64,000 nucleotides of DNA from Flaviramulus_B aquimarinus (GCF_039543205.1 NZ_BAABJH010000001.1:1612001-1676000); one strand, 5' to 3'; positions 9,728-19,445 are shown, numbered from the stretch's first letter. Notes: generated from the sequence alone by a model not told the origin. A program made the numbers and translations.

Positions 9728-10213
9728 TTATTTCCAACCACAAATAATTGCACCCATTACGCCTAACGTTACAATCCAATAGCCTGCATTAATAAAAATA
9801 TATTTAGCACCTTTACGCTCAAATAAAGCATTTGTACCTATAATTGGCAAAGCAATAAGAACGCCTGTTAAAACACCATGAAGCGCACCGTGTTTATAGG
9901 TTCTGAAAGCATCGCCGTAATCTGCCATTAAAGCTTCATAAGATGGAAGCACTACCGAAGGATCGCCACCGATTAAGCTAAAAACACCCATTTGATGAAT
10001 AACTATGCCCGGCAATGCTGTTGCTAATAAAAATGCAAAAAGTAGTGCTAAGCCAAAAATTTTAGCCATGTTACCGCCCTTAACTTGCTCGTCGGTCATT
10101 CCTGCCGCTTTCATCCAAGCATTCCCAAATACTTTGGGATTGTACCAGATAAATCCAACAACTAATGCTGAAACTGCTGCAACTAACATTGCAACTGGGT
10201 TTAATAATTCCAT
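9728..10213 (-). CDS. DUF1761 membrane protein
   Basis: 161 residues with four predicted membrane helices (near 8-25, 50-68, 108-125, 138-155). The N-terminal VGFIWYNPKVFGNAWMKAAG pattern is typical of DUF1761 proteins. These are small inner-membrane proteins of unknown function. It is monocistronic, with a terminator at 9668. Confidence 0.8.
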   Translation of the reverse strand: MELLNPVAMLVAAVSALVVGFIWYNPKVFGNAWMKAAGMTDEQVKGGNMAKIFGLALLFAFLLATALPGIVIHQMGVFSLIGGDPSVVLPSYEALMADYGDAFRTYKHGALHGVLTGVLIALPIIGTNALFERKGAKYIFINAGYWIVTLGVMGAIICGWK

Positions 10214-10357
10214 ATTAAAAAATGTTTTTAGTTAGTAGTTAAATATAGCTAAAATTCTAATAGGTGTTTGTTTTTTAACATTTTACAGGTTACAAATAGT
10301 CCTTAAACAAGGAAGAAATTGACAGCCAATTGTTTTACAAAACCCTAATAAAATTAT

Positions 10358-12355
10358 TTAAGAAATTGCATGAGCTTCTGTAACAAGCAATGCATTTTTA
10401 TCTTCTAATGCCTTAGCAATAAAAGCATGAATGGTTTCATTTTTTTCTAAACCTTTTTCTAAAAGTACACCAAGGGCAATCATCGTAATAATACGCGTTC
10501 CTGATTTTTTTACTGAGGTATTAAACAAGGGCTCCAACTCTTCATAACTCACATTTTTTGCTAATTCTTGAATCTCTGATTTTGCTTTTGCTTGTTTGTC
10601 CTCTGGTAATCTATCATACTTTTTACCATAAGATTTTATTTGTTCAATAGCTGGCCTGTTATTTTGTTGCGGTTGTTTTTGCTGATTATTATTTGAATTG
10701 TTTTTTGGTTTTACCTTTGCCCAAGTATCTCGTAATCCAACGGTTTTATTAAATACTAAATGCTCTGAAGTCGAATCATCATCAACATTAAAATAACCCA
10801 AACGTTGAAACTGAAACCTATCGCCTACCTTAGCCTTTTCTAAACTGGGCTCTACAAAAGCTTCAATGCTTTTTAAAGAATTTGGATTAATAAATTCCAT
10901 AAAACCTTTATCGGGATGGCTATCTGGTGCTTCATCTATAAATAGCCTATCATATTCTCTAACTTCTGCTTTTACAGCGTGTTTAATAGATACCCAATGC
11001 AATGTGCCTTTTACTCTTCTTGTGGTATCTTCAGAATAGGTACAATGAATTTCTGTAATGTTTCCGTCGGCATCTTTTTTAACATGTTCAGCTTTTATAA
11101 TATAAGCATTTTTGAGCCTAACCTCACCGCCTAATTTCAACCTAAAAAACTTGTTGCTAGCTTCTTCTTTAAAATCTTCTTTTTCAATGTATAACTCACG
11201 CGAAAAAGGGACTTTTCTAAAGCCTGCACTTTTGTCTTCTTGATTGTTTTCAGCATCTAACCATTCCTCTTTTCCTTCTGGGTAATTAGTAATCACCAAT
11301 TTTACGGGGTTTAAAACCGCCATAACTCGTGGTGCTGTTTTATTTAAATCTTCACGAATACAAAACTCTAAAAGCGATACGTCAATAACGTTTTCTCGTT
11401 TGGCTACACCAACGGTTTCTACAAATTTTCGGATGGCATTTGGTGTATAGCCTCTTCTGCGTAAGCCAGAAATGGTTGGCATTCTTGGATCATCCCAACC
11501 TGTAACAATACCTTCGTTAACCAATTGAAGTAACTTACGCTTACTCATAATGGTATAGCTTAAGTTTAATCGGGCAAATTCGCGCTGTTTTGGCCTAAGC
11601 TTGTTCGTGTCTACAACTTGGTCTAAAAACCAATCATAAAGTTCTCTATGGGGCTTAAATTCAAGCGAACATAGGGAATGTGATATTTGCTCAATATAAT
11701 CACTCTCGCCATGTGTCCAATCGTACATAGGGTAAATGCACCAATCATTTCCTGTTCTGTGATGGTGTTTCTTTAAAACACGGTACATTATAGGGTCGCG
11801 CATCAACATATTTGTGTGTTGCATGTTTATTTTAGCACGTAAAATATGTTCGCCTTCTTCAAATTCTCCGGATTTCATACGTTCGAATAAATCCAAGTTT
11901 TCTGCTATGCTCCTATTTCTGTATGGTCCATCAACACCAGGTTGTGTTGGCGTGCCTTTTTGTTCTGCCATAGCTTCGCTAGTTTGCGAATCCACATAAG
12001 CCTTTCCTTCTTTTATAAAATAAACAGCCCATTCGTATAATTGTTGAAAGTAATCTGAAGAAAATAATTCTTTATCCCATTTATAGCCTAACCAAGCAAT
12101 ATCTTCTTTTATAGCATCAACATACTCTTGTTCTTCCTTTGCTGGATTGGTGTCATCAAACCTTAAATTTACAGGAGCATTATAATATTCGCCCAAGCCA
12201 AAACTAATGCCTATGGCTTTTGTATGGCCAATATGTAAATATCCATTTGGTTCTGGTGGAAAACGAAAACGCAAATCTTCTTTAGACATACCGTTAGCCA
12301 AATCTTCTTCTATAATTTGCTCAATAAAATTAAGCGATTTTCTTTCTTCAAGCAT
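10358..12355 (-). CDS. glnS: Glutaminyl-tRNA synthetase with C-terminal extension
   Basis: 665 residues. The class I core has PEPNGYLHIGHTKA near residue 32-45 (HIGH-type) and IMSKRKL near 270 (KMSKS-type), followed by the anticodon-binding beta-barrels to about residue 555. The E. coli enzyme is about 550 residues. Here an Asn/Gln-rich linker (KPKNNSNNNQQKQPQQNN) is followed by about 95 helical residues. Such proteins are sometimes annotated as a YqeY fusion, but this tail looks too short for a full YqeY (about 145 residues). Its presence shows that Gln-tRNA is made directly. It is divergent from folB. Confidence 0.95.
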   Translation of the reverse strand: MLEERKSLNFIEQIIEEDLANGMSKEDLRFRFPPEPNGYLHIGHTKAIGISFGLGEYYNAPVNLRFDDTNPAKEEQEYVDAIKEDIAWLGYKWDKELFSSDYFQQLYEWAVYFIKEGKAYVDSQTSEAMAEQKGTPTQPGVDGPYRNRSIAENLDLFERMKSGEFEEGEHILRAKINMQHTNMLMRDPIMYRVLKKHHHRTGNDWCIYPMYDWTHGESDYIEQISHSLCSLEFKPHRELYDWFLDQVVDTNKLRPKQREFARLNLSYTIMSKRKLLQLVNEGIVTGWDDPRMPTISGLRRRGYTPNAIRKFVETVGVAKRENVIDVSLLEFCIREDLNKTAPRVMAVLNPVKLVITNYPEGKEEWLDAENNQEDKSAGFRKVPFSRELYIEKEDFKEEASNKFFRLKLGGEVRLKNAYIIKAEHVKKDADGNITEIHCTYSEDTTRRVKGTLHWVSIKHAVKAEVREYDRLFIDEAPDSHPDKGFMEFINPNSLKSIEAFVEPSLEKAKVGDRFQFQRLGYFNVDDDSTSEHLVFNKTVGLRDTWAKVKPKNNSNNNQQKQPQQNNRPAIEQIKSYGKKYDRLPEDKQAKAKSEIQELAKNVSYEELEPLFNTSVKKSGTRIITMIALGVLLEKGLEKNETIHAFIAKALEDKNALLVTEAHAIS

Positions 12356-12392
12356 AAAACATCTAATTGTTTGGGATTAGCGCCCCATTAAA

Positions 12393-12423
12393 CAAAAATA
12401 TTGAACAAAATTAGGTAATTTTG
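12393..12423. promoter_or_regulatory. Divergent glnS/folB promoter region
   Basis: Exact TAnnTTTG boxes occur in both directions: TATTTTTG (minus, 12393-12400) and TAATTTTG (minus, 12406-12413) towards glnS, and TAATTTTG (plus, 12416-12423) towards folB. -33 elements are not obvious. Confidence 0.4.
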
Positions 12424-12443
12424 ACGACTTAAATTGTCTGATA

Positions 12444-12815
12444 ATGGGAATTATAAAAGTTGAAAACATTCGGGTATTTGCATACCATGGTTGTTTAAAA
12501 GAAGAAACGAAAATAGGCAGCGATTATCGTGTGGATTTAAAGGTTGAAGCCGATTTACAAACTTCTGCAAAAACAGATAAGCTTAAGGATACTGTTGATT
12601 ATGTGTTTTTAAATCGTATTATTAAGGAAGAAATGGACATTGCTTCTCATTTACTTGAAACGGTAGCCAAGCGTATATTAAATAGAATTTTTAACGAAGA
12701 TACTTTAGTGAAAAAAGCAACAGTTTGGGTTAGCAAATTAAACCCGCCTATTGGTGGCGATGTAGCAAAAGTTACTATTAAAATGACTGACAAAAGAAAA
12801 ACTAAGCACAAGTAG
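12444..12815 (+). CDS. folB: Dihydroneopterin aldolase
   Basis: 123 residues, normal FolB length. The family pattern is visible: IKVENIRVFAYHGCLKEETK at the N terminus, then DYRVDLKVEADL, then DTVDYVFLNRIIKEEM, LLETVAKRI, and VWVSKLNPPIGGDVAKVTIK, with Glu 20-21 and Lys 99 in the expected catalytic places. It cleaves dihydroneopterin to 6-hydroxymethyl-dihydropterin and glycolaldehyde in folate synthesis. The gene is alone, and tRNA-Cys follows 73 bp later. Confidence 0.95.
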   Translation: MGIIKVENIRVFAYHGCLKEETKIGSDYRVDLKVEADLQTSAKTDKLKDTVDYVFLNRIIKEEMDIASHLLETVAKRILNRIFNEDTLVKKATVWVSKLNPPIGGDVAKVTIKMTDKRKTKHK

Positions 12816-12835
12816 TGTAAAAAGTTTATTTTTTT

Positions 12836-12843
12836 TACATTTG
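12836..12843 (+). promoter_or_regulatory. Candidate -7 element for tRNA-Cys
   Basis: TACATTTG is an exact TAnnTTTG match about 45 bp before the mature tRNA 5' end. The A/T-rich stretch just upstream has no clear -33 box. Confidence 0.45.
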
Positions 12844-12888
12844 TTCTCTCAATTCAGATATTGAGACTCCTTTTTTATAAGGGATTTT

Positions 12889-12959
12889 GGCGTCGTGGCC
12901 GAGTGGCTAGGCAGAGGTCTGCAAAACCTTGTACAGCGGTTCGAATCCGCTCGACGCCT
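12889..12959 (+). tRNA. tRNA-Cys (anticodon GCA)
   Basis: A 71-nt cloverleaf: acceptor GGCGTCG pairs with CGACGCC, the anticodon stem GGTCT..AAACC region holds loop CTGCAAA with anticodon GCA, and the T arm is GCGGTTCGAATCCGC. The discriminator base is T (U73), as expected for tRNA-Cys. CCA is not encoded. A terminator follows at once. Confidence 0.95.
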
Positions 12960-12960
12960 C

Positions 12961-12992
12961 AAAAAACCTTCAAGTTTTCTTGAGGGTTTTTT
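12961..12992 (+). terminator. Terminator after tRNA-Cys
   Basis: AAAAAACCTTCAAG pairs with CTTGAGGGTTTTTT (one wobble) around a TTTT loop and ends in a run of T. It begins two bases after the tRNA. Confidence 0.85.
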
Positions 12993-13068
12993 TATTTAAA
13001 ATTTTTATTAATATCAACGTATAATACAGCGCCTAATTAATCCAACTCAAGTTAAAATAGGATTCTGT

Positions 13069-13764
13069 TTATTCTGGAAGTTTTTCTTTTATAGGACTTA
13101 TTTTTTCTAACTTGTCTTTATTCTTTTCGTAAGATTCTGGAAATAAGCCTTGAACCAATAATAAAACTCCAAATCCTAAAATAACAATGGCTATTACTTT
13201 TTTTGTTTTAAATATAAGACGGGGCGTTAGCTTTGCTTTAAGTCGTTTTGCTATTACAATTTTGAATAAATCAGTAACAAAATAAGCTGCTACCATGGCA
13301 ACAATAAAAACAATATCACCATTTTCTGAGGTTGTTAAGGAATCTCCTAAAACTATAAACCCCAACCAACCCAATAGGACACCAATATTTATAAAATTCA
13401 GCAAAAAGCCTTTTATAAATAGTTTTCCGTAGTCTTTTTGAATTTCAACTTTATGATATTCTTTAACTATTGAACGAAACGATTTTGAGGTTTTTATAAA
13501 GGAAATAATGCCATAAACGATTAATAAAACACCTCCAAAAATTAAAAAACTTGGGTCATTACCAATTTTTCCTCGTAAATTATTTGTACTGTAAAAAGCA
13601 ATAACAATAAATATAATATCGGCAAAAACAACCCCTAAATCAAATATTAAAGCACTTCTAAAGCCTTTAGTTGCGCTTGTTTCTAAAAGCACAAAAAATA
13701 CAGGCCCAATGGTAAAGGCTAGGATAATTCCAAAAGGGATGGCTGTTAGAATATCATCAAACAT
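13069..13764 (-). CDS. LysE-family exporter
   Basis: 231 residues with about six hydrophobic segments. The N-terminal GIILAFTIGPVFFVLLETSA motif is the LysE/RhtB signature region. Members export amino acids or related small solutes across the inner membrane, and the substrate cannot be read from sequence. A charged Lys/Glu-rich C-terminal tail (about 210-231) is cytoplasmic or flexible. It is the last ordinary gene before the glucan locus. Confidence 0.8.
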   Translation of the reverse strand: MFDDILTAIPFGIILAFTIGPVFFVLLETSATKGFRSALIFDLGVVFADIIFIVIAFYSTNNLRGKIGNDPSFLIFGGVLLIVYGIISFIKTSKSFRSIVKEYHKVEIQKDYGKLFIKGFLLNFINIGVLLGWLGFIVLGDSLTTSENGDIVFIVAMVAAYFVTDLFKIVIAKRLKAKLTPRLIFKTKKVIAIVILGFGVLLLVQGLFPESYEKNKDKLEKISPIKEKLPE

Positions 13765-13846
13765 AAAAAGCTTTTACACAAAGTAAAGAAATATTTAAAT
13801 TATTTGTTGGCTTATTCATTATATATTTAAAGTGATTACAAAAAAA

Positions 13847-13867
13847 GAGTGGGGCATAACCCCACTC
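13847..13867 (-). terminator. Terminator after the GH81 gene
   Basis: GAGTGGGG and CCCCACTC form an 8-bp stem with a 5-nt loop. On the minus strand it is followed by TTTTTTG. It resembles the hairpins after the two neighbouring T9SS genes. Confidence 0.8.
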
Positions 13868-13894
13868 CATTAAAATCAAACTTAATTAACTAAA

Positions 13895-16800
13895 CTATTT
13901 TTTTACAAGTTTGATGCTATTAATCCCTGTATCTGTCTTAATCTGTGCAAAATATAGTCCTGATTTTAAACTAGAGCCATCTATTGTTGTTCTATTTGTA
14001 TTAGGTGATAATGATAAAACATTTTTCCCTAGAATATCAAATACTTTAATGGATGACATATTAATATTTTCAGTTCTAACAGTCCAACTATCTAGTGTTG
14101 GGTTAGGGAACACTTTAAATGACGTTTTTGCAACATTTTCTAAGCTTAAGGTAGCCACTTGTTGTACATCATCAAAGTAAAAGGTTGATGTGGCTGTACC
14201 ATCACCTATATTGTCAATATCGAACATAAATACGATCACATCATAAGGGCTTACTCCTAAAGATGAAAAATCCCAACTCAATGTTTCCCATTGCCCTGTA
14301 ACGGTTGTAGGTGTTTTTAAAAATGTAGCTGAACCACCTGCTTGCTGCTCAAGTTTAATTTGTATTTCGGTACCTACCGGAGCTTCTGTCCAAAGCTTTA
14401 AGGTTATAAGTTTTTTGGTTGTAAAATTTAACGCTTCATTCAAATTTAGATAAGCTCCAGCCCAAGGCATGCCACCATCTCTAACTATTTTTGCCATATT
14501 AGTACTAGCATTACCTGTGCTTTGTGGTCCTGAAACAGGTTCTACTGTAGCTGTACCGCCATCAAAATTATTAAAATCGGCTGTAATCGGAGCTGTTTCA
14601 AAATCAAAAGGTAAGCCTGTATTTTCGCCAGAAGGCACACAAGTAGCATCATTGTAAGTAAACGTTAATCGACCAATATTAGCTTCTCCATTGGTAACTA
14701 CCAATCTTAAAATGTGTGTTCCTGCTATTAAATCTAAATTGCTAACAGCTTTTGTGTTCCAGTTGCTCCAATCTCCTGTAGAAGAAAAAACAATATCTTG
14801 ACTTACTTTAATCCCATCAACTTCAAAATGAATTGGGCCTCCTCCACTGGAATTGCCAGAGGCAAAACGAATATCTAAGTCATAACACCCTGTTGTTTGG
14901 ACATTAACCGTATATTCTACCCATTCACCAGCTGAAAGCCAACCTATAGTTGCTCCCTCTGATACATCAGATTCAGAATCAACATACTCACCAGTTCTAA
15001 AATCGCCTTGGTTATCTATTGATGAATCAAAATAGGCAATGTTTTGACCGCTTCCGCCTTCAAATATATCATAATGTCCCGTTTCAAAACTCCCAGGAAT
15101 TTCAATTGCGGTTCCAGAATAAGGCACTTGATCTCCTACTTGAATGCTAATTATATTGGTAACATTAAAGCTTGTTCCTGCATAAACCTTGGCATACATG
15201 TTATAAATACCTAACGCTAAATTGCCTGAATTAAACTCATATGGTGCTGTAGTATCTTCTCCTATAAGTGTACTGCCATTGTAAAACTCTACTTTGGTAA
15301 TTCCACTTCCAGACGTTGTTGCGGTAAGGTTTACGCTATCATTTTCATTGGCTTCATAAATATCTGAAGCTATTGTACCTGACACATTAACATCTTTACT
15401 TGTAGCCATTGTGTTTGCGGGAACATCTAACATATAGCCATCGGAAAAGGTTACTATAATTGGGGCATCTGAATAATTATGGGCCACATACGTTTTATCT
15501 CCACCATCATTAAACACAGCAGCTATAGGATAATCTGATGTTATAGTGGCATCTAATTGTCCCATGGCATTCATAGCGTGTAACCAATGGTACGTTTGTG
15601 CATCTGAAACTCCAAATTTTAAAACTCTATCTGGATCGGCATTATAAAGTGTAATTGCTTCTTGAGGATCTATAAATGATAAATATTTCCAGAAGGTGTC
15701 ATGCCATAAGTTGGGGTTGGTATCATTGGCATCTAAAATACCTGTGTAGGTTTTAAGTTCATCCCATATTTTTTGAACGTATGCTGTGTTTTGTCCCAAA
15801 TAAAGAGACCCTCCGTGCATTGGGTATAGCTCTATACCGTAAGATGCTGTAATATCTGAAGTCCAAAAGGTTCCATTGTCATAAGAATTCCCCCAAACAC
15901 GTGATACTAAGCTATATTGTTGTGTAGGTTGAAAGTTACGTTCGTTCATATCAAACCAATACTCCTCAACAGCTGTTTGTTCTGTGGTGTATAAATAAAT
16001 ACCTAAATCTCTAATGGCATCATTTTCAGTAATGGTTCCCCAATGGATTAATGATGAATTAAATTGCATGCTTTCTGATGTAGACTCCTGGTCATTTCCT
16101 TGAGGGAAAGAAGCGGTTCCGTTAGCCCAACAATGCCCAGCATAGGGACTGAAATTTCGTAAAAAAGGAAATTGTGAATCGTTTCTATTTGAAGACGCTG
16201 CATCTCTGACCAATAAGTTAACGATATCGCCCCAGTCATTAGCCCAACCTGGTTCAAACTGTTCCATAAATGCTGCTGCATGTATAAAATAACCCCAATG
16301 GAAATGGTGGTCATTAATATTAGTATCTTGTCCATGACCTGCAGGATATCCAAACATGGCCGACCAATCACTGTTATAGAAAAATAAAAAGGCAACCTCA
16401 CTTGTTTGATAGGTTAACCAATCTTCTAAACGTTCTTTTATGGTTGCTACCATTTTATCTCTACCAACGGTATTACCCATTTGATCCGCTATTCTTGCTG
16501 TTTGGATTAGTCGATTCATGACCTGACCTTCATTATAGGAATCCGTCCAAGTCGCTAATTGATCATTTTCTAATTGGGTAACTTTAGTATGCAAGTCTGT
16601 AGGATCAAAACTGGTGCTATAATTTGCTAAATAGGGTAGGGTAGGGAGGATACCTTTATAGGTGTTCTCAACTGAAAAACTATTCCCATCCATTGTTTTT
16701 AATTCGCCTCTAGCGGAACTATAACTATATTCATTAGGTGTTGCCGACCCTGAAGTTAAATTATCCCATTGGTGAGGTAATAGCCCCATAAGTAAGTTCG

Positions 16801-17644
16801 TATTTGTTGCAGAACCATCCTTAACATCTACAGTTGCTGTAAACGTTGTATTTACAACGGATGTACTTTCATTAAAACTCCAAGCTACTTCTGTATTTGT
16901 TGGAAAAACGTATGCATATTTTTTATACTCATTGGCAACTGTGGTTACATTAGAAGCAGTTAGTGGTATCATGGCTATTGACCAGTAATTATTGCCATTA
17001 AGTGTTGAGGTGTATGTATTCCCGTTTTGGTTCCAAACACTTCCTACTGGTGCATAAATGGCAAAATCGCCACCATTTCTGGCATCGGTTACGGTAATCA
17101 TTTCGCCAGAAACACTTACTGATCCAGAATTTACAGTTATGGAAGCGGTTTCTGAAGATTCTTTTTGAAAATAAATAAAAGGCATGCCTATACCAGAGGT
17201 TGCATTAAATTTATCGCCCCAGTTCATGGTAACGGTCCAGTCTGAATAATCGGAAACTGTTGTTAGACCTTCGTTAAGACCTGAAACGCCAACAATTATG
17301 GGTTGAATATCGTCAATAACGCCCCATGGAATGTAGGTAACAACTAAACCGCTATTTACGGTTTTCATTGTCATGGGGTAATTGAACAGGTTGTCGGCAT
17401 GGTTTTCTTTAACTAATTTAGACCACCAGTCGTTTGTTGGGACTGGCTTTCCAATTGCAGAACCTGATAATTGTGGTGTTCCTGAAGGAAACCCATTTCT
17501 ACCTGCGCTATCAACTCCAGGAAAGGTATTGGTATAACTACCACTGCCTACATTGGTAACTTGTGCGCTAGCGTTTATAGAGAAACAAATTACGGTTACT
17601 ACTAATATTATAATTTTAAGAGAGTGATTTTGATGTAAATTCAT
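13895..17644 (-). CDS. Secreted GH81 endo-beta-1,3-glucanase with CBM6 and T9SS tail
   Basis: About 1249 residues from the ATG at 17644. The frame opens 22 codons earlier, but MNLHQNHSLKIIILVVTVIC followed by FSINASAQ is the natural signal peptide. GH81 spans about 70-720: NDWWSKLV near 74, DHHFHWGYFIHA near 441 (family acid Asp) and NDQESTSES near 521 (family catalytic Glu). Then come an Ig-like domain (757-834), a CBM6-like domain (844-995), a second jelly-roll module (1010-1157) and a type A T9SS sorting domain (1174-1249, FPNPT...SGLYFAQIK). GH81 cleaves internal beta-1,3-glucan bonds. The protein is presumably exported by T9SS and either released or surface-anchored. It has its own promoter region and terminator. 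Confidence 0.92.
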   Translation of the reverse strand: MNLHQNHSLKIIILVVTVICFSINASAQVTNVGSGSYTNTFPGVDSAGRNGFPSGTPQLSGSAIGKPVPTNDWWSKLVKENHADNLFNYPMTMKTVNSGLVVTYIPWGVIDDIQPIIVGVSGLNEGLTTVSDYSDWTVTMNWGDKFNATSGIGMPFIYFQKESSETASITVNSGSVSVSGEMITVTDARNGGDFAIYAPVGSVWNQNGNTYTSTLNGNNYWSIAMIPLTASNVTTVANEYKKYAYVFPTNTEVAWSFNESTSVVNTTFTATVDVKDGSATNTNLLMGLLPHQWDNLTSGSATPNEYSYSSARGELKTMDGNSFSVENTYKGILPTLPYLANYSTSFDPTDLHTKVTQLENDQLATWTDSYNEGQVMNRLIQTARIADQMGNTVGRDKMVATIKERLEDWLTYQTSEVAFLFFYNSDWSAMFGYPAGHGQDTNINDHHFHWGYFIHAAAFMEQFEPGWANDWGDIVNLLVRDAASSNRNDSQFPFLRNFSPYAGHCWANGTASFPQGNDQESTSESMQFNSSLIHWGTITENDAIRDLGIYLYTTEQTAVEEYWFDMNERNFQPTQQYSLVSRVWGNSYDNGTFWTSDITASYGIELYPMHGGSLYLGQNTAYVQKIWDELKTYTGILDANDTNPNLWHDTFWKYLSFIDPQEAITLYNADPDRVLKFGVSDAQTYHWLHAMNAMGQLDATITSDYPIAAVFNDGGDKTYVAHNYSDAPIIVTFSDGYMLDVPANTMATSKDVNVSGTIASDIYEANENDSVNLTATTSGSGITKVEFYNGSTLIGEDTTAPYEFNSGNLALGIYNMYAKVYAGTSFNVTNIISIQVGDQVPYSGTAIEIPGSFETGHYDIFEGGSGQNIAYFDSSIDNQGDFRTGEYVDSESDVSEGATIGWLSAGEWVEYTVNVQTTGCYDLDIRFASGNSSGGGPIHFEVDGIKVSQDIVFSSTGDWSNWNTKAVSNLDLIAGTHILRLVVTNGEANIGRLTFTYNDATCVPSGENTGLPFDFETAPITADFNNFDGGTATVEPVSGPQSTGNASTNMAKIVRDGGMPWAGAYLNLNEALNFTTKKLITLKLWTEAPVGTEIQIKLEQQAGGSATFLKTPTTVTGQWETLSWDFSSLGVSPYDVIVFMFDIDNIGDGTATSTFYFDDVQQVATLSLENVAKTSFKVFPNPTLDSWTVRTENINMSSIKVFDILGKNVLSLSPNTNRTTIDGSSLKSGLYFAQIKTDTGINSIKLVKK

Positions 17645-17727
17645 ATAAGTATAGTTGCTATTAAAAATGTGTTTATATTTTTTTGTGGCTGTAAAAATAG
17701 CTATAAACATCTAATTTTCAGACACTT

Positions 17728-17756
17728 TACCATACAACAAAATCTATACACGATAC
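17728..17756 (-). promoter_or_regulatory. Shared upstream box (GH81 gene)
   Basis: The plus strand contains TACCATACAACAAAATCTAT followed by ACACGATAC. The segment ACAAAATCTATACACGATA recurs upstream of the 477-residue T9SS gene, and the wider TACC..ACAAAA..ATACA pattern recurs before three other locus genes. It is 84-112 bp upstream of the GH81 start. In transcription orientation it holds TATAGATTTTG, near the -7 consensus, so it may be promoter, operator or both. Confidence 0.45.
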
Positions 17757-17806
17757 TTATATTTAGTGTCACACCTATATAATGCCTATACATATTACTA
17801 AACAAA

Positions 17807-17837
17807 AAAGGAGTGAGGTAAAATACCTCACTCCTTT
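17807..17837 (-). terminator. Terminator after the 477-residue T9SS gene
   Basis: AAAGGAGTGAGGTA pairs perfectly with TACCTCACTCCTTT (14 bp, 3-nt loop). On the minus strand TTTTTTG follows the stem base. Confidence 0.88.
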
Positions 17838-17859
17838 AAAACAAACTTAATTAATTAAA

Positions 17860-19293
17860 CTAGTTTTTAATCAATTTTATACTACTGATTCCTGTATCTG
17901 TTTTTATTTGCGCAAAATATAATCCAGATCTTAAACTAGATCCGTCAATTACAGTATCCGTTTTATTAGGTGTTAATGATAATACATTTTTACCTAATAC
18001 ATCAAATACTTTAATAGATGACATATTAACATTTTCTGTTCTAATATTCCAACTAGCTTGTGTTGGATTAGGGAATACTTTAACTTTAAGAGCAGCTACA
18101 TCTTGTAAGCCTAAAGTTGTGTTTTTATGTAAATATAAATTGTCATACCAAGCATTAGACAAATTAGAGGTAATGTGTAATTGAGCAACATCATTTCTTG
18201 TTAAGTTACCTAAAACCAATCCGCCTAGAGAACTTATATCAACATCTATTGAAACCCATGTTCCAGCAACTAACGCCGGACTAGTACCATCATTGAAAAT
18301 AACTTCTAATCCTGTTGATCCTGCTTCAGTAGGGTTACCTGCCCAATCCACTAGTTTTATGTTAAAAACTTTTCCTATTATATTAGTTTCATCTGTATAA
18401 AAATCAAAGTGAACATGAGTGAATGCTGATGCGTCTATTCTATTATTCTGAAAATCTATACCTTGGCAGCCTTGTCCTAAAAAGTGTTGGGTTGGGTTCC
18501 CCGCAATAATTTCTTCTGCAACAGAAGGCGATGCACTGCATAAACCAAAATCAAAATTATCAATAGTTGTATCTGTATACGCATCACTATAAATAGAAAT
18601 AACATCAGCTGGCGCTCTATTAGGAGGTGTTGGTGCCGCTATAGCTGGCCCGATAAGTATAAAGTTAACGGTATACGTTGTGGTGATGGTTGTGTCTTCT
18701 GATGTTACATCAAAGCTAGCACTACCTGGAACGGCAGAAGCTTGTGTAATAGTTCCAACTGTTGCCAATGCTTCAGTTGTTGTTACAGAAGTAATTTGTG
18801 GTATTGGATCTCCTAAACCTACACTAATTGAATAGCTTGTTAAAGCAGGGCTAAAACCTGTTATGGTTGCGCCATCTACTTGTAAATCGCTTAAAGTAAC
18901 ATCTTCTTCTGAAGGTGTTGCTGTGCAAGTATCTCCAACAGTGTAATTATATTCTATAGTTTGAGCTATTTGTCCACCAGCAAAAGGTCCAAAAAAGTTA
19001 AAGGTGAGCGGCGTACCATCAACTTGACCAGCAAGGGTTACTTCATAAGTTTGACCTCCTGTATCTGTCATATTTGTAAATACACCTCCTGGTTGTTGTA
19101 GTTGACCTACTAATCCTGGAAAAGTATCTAAAATCTCAAAAATAATTTTCACATTGGTTCCTCCAATGGTTTCAAAACTATAATTATAATTAAATGAACC
19201 TTGAACAGTATCGGAACTTGTTCCAGTACAAGCTTGTGAATATCCTAAAGCCGCTGTCAAGAGGAAAAATAAAAATGTAATTTTTTTTGTCAT
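17860..19293 (-). CDS. T9SS-secreted putative beta-glucan-binding protein
   Basis: 477 residues: signal peptide (1-19), an N-terminal beta domain (about 20-125), a cadherin-like beta-sandwich (about 128-212, VTLSDLQVDGATITGFSPAL), a roughly 165-residue module beginning APTPPNRAPADVISIYS (about 218-385), and a type A T9SS sorting domain (about 400-477). No glycosidase motif is visible. The APxPPxRxxADVxSIYS module is also in the next protein and, more divergently, in the lipoprotein at 43086. Because all lie in a glucan locus, I infer glycan binding. The tail is about 90% identical in DNA to that of the neighbour. Confidence 0.75.
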   Translation of the reverse strand: MTKKITFLFFLLTAALGYSQACTGTSSDTVQGSFNYNYSFETIGGTNVKIIFEILDTFPGLVGQLQQPGGVFTNMTDTGGQTYEVTLAGQVDGTPLTFNFFGPFAGGQIAQTIEYNYTVGDTCTATPSEEDVTLSDLQVDGATITGFSPALTSYSISVGLGDPIPQITSVTTTEALATVGTITQASAVPGSASFDVTSEDTTITTTYTVNFILIGPAIAAPTPPNRAPADVISIYSDAYTDTTIDNFDFGLCSASPSVAEEIIAGNPTQHFLGQGCQGIDFQNNRIDASAFTHVHFDFYTDETNIIGKVFNIKLVDWAGNPTEAGSTGLEVIFNDGTSPALVAGTWVSIDVDISSLGGLVLGNLTRNDVAQLHITSNLSNAWYDNLYLHKNTTLGLQDVAALKVKVFPNPTQASWNIRTENVNMSSIKVFDVLGKNVLSLTPNKTDTVIDGSSLRSGLYFAQIKTDTGISSIKLIKN

Positions 19294-19368
19294 GATAATT
19301 GTTTTAATATGAATGTATATTTATTTGTTATAAAATTAATACAAATACCTAATTTTCAGACATTTTAT

Positions 19369-19394
19369 ATCACTACAAAATCTATACACGATAT
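19369..19394 (-). promoter_or_regulatory. Shared upstream box (477-residue T9SS gene)
   Basis: Plus strand TATCACTACAAAATCTATAC followed by ACGATA, 76-101 bp upstream of the start. The block from TAATTTTCAGACA to ATATTTA is visibly homologous to the region upstream of GH81, so the promoter region was probably duplicated with the gene. Confidence 0.45.
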
Positions 19395-19445
19395 TTATAT
19401 TTACTTTAATGACTATATAATATCAATACATATTATTAAATAAAA

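Noticed and set aside
16048..16401. Same-strand alternative frame inside GH81
   Set aside because: It lies fully within the GH81 catalytic region, whose frame carries the family motifs DHHFHWGY and QESTSES. The alternative frame has none.
17645..17710. Upstream 22-codon extension of the GH81 gene
   Set aside because: It places a non-signal segment (MFIAIFTATKKYKHIF) before a good signal peptide. The ATG at 17644 is the better start.
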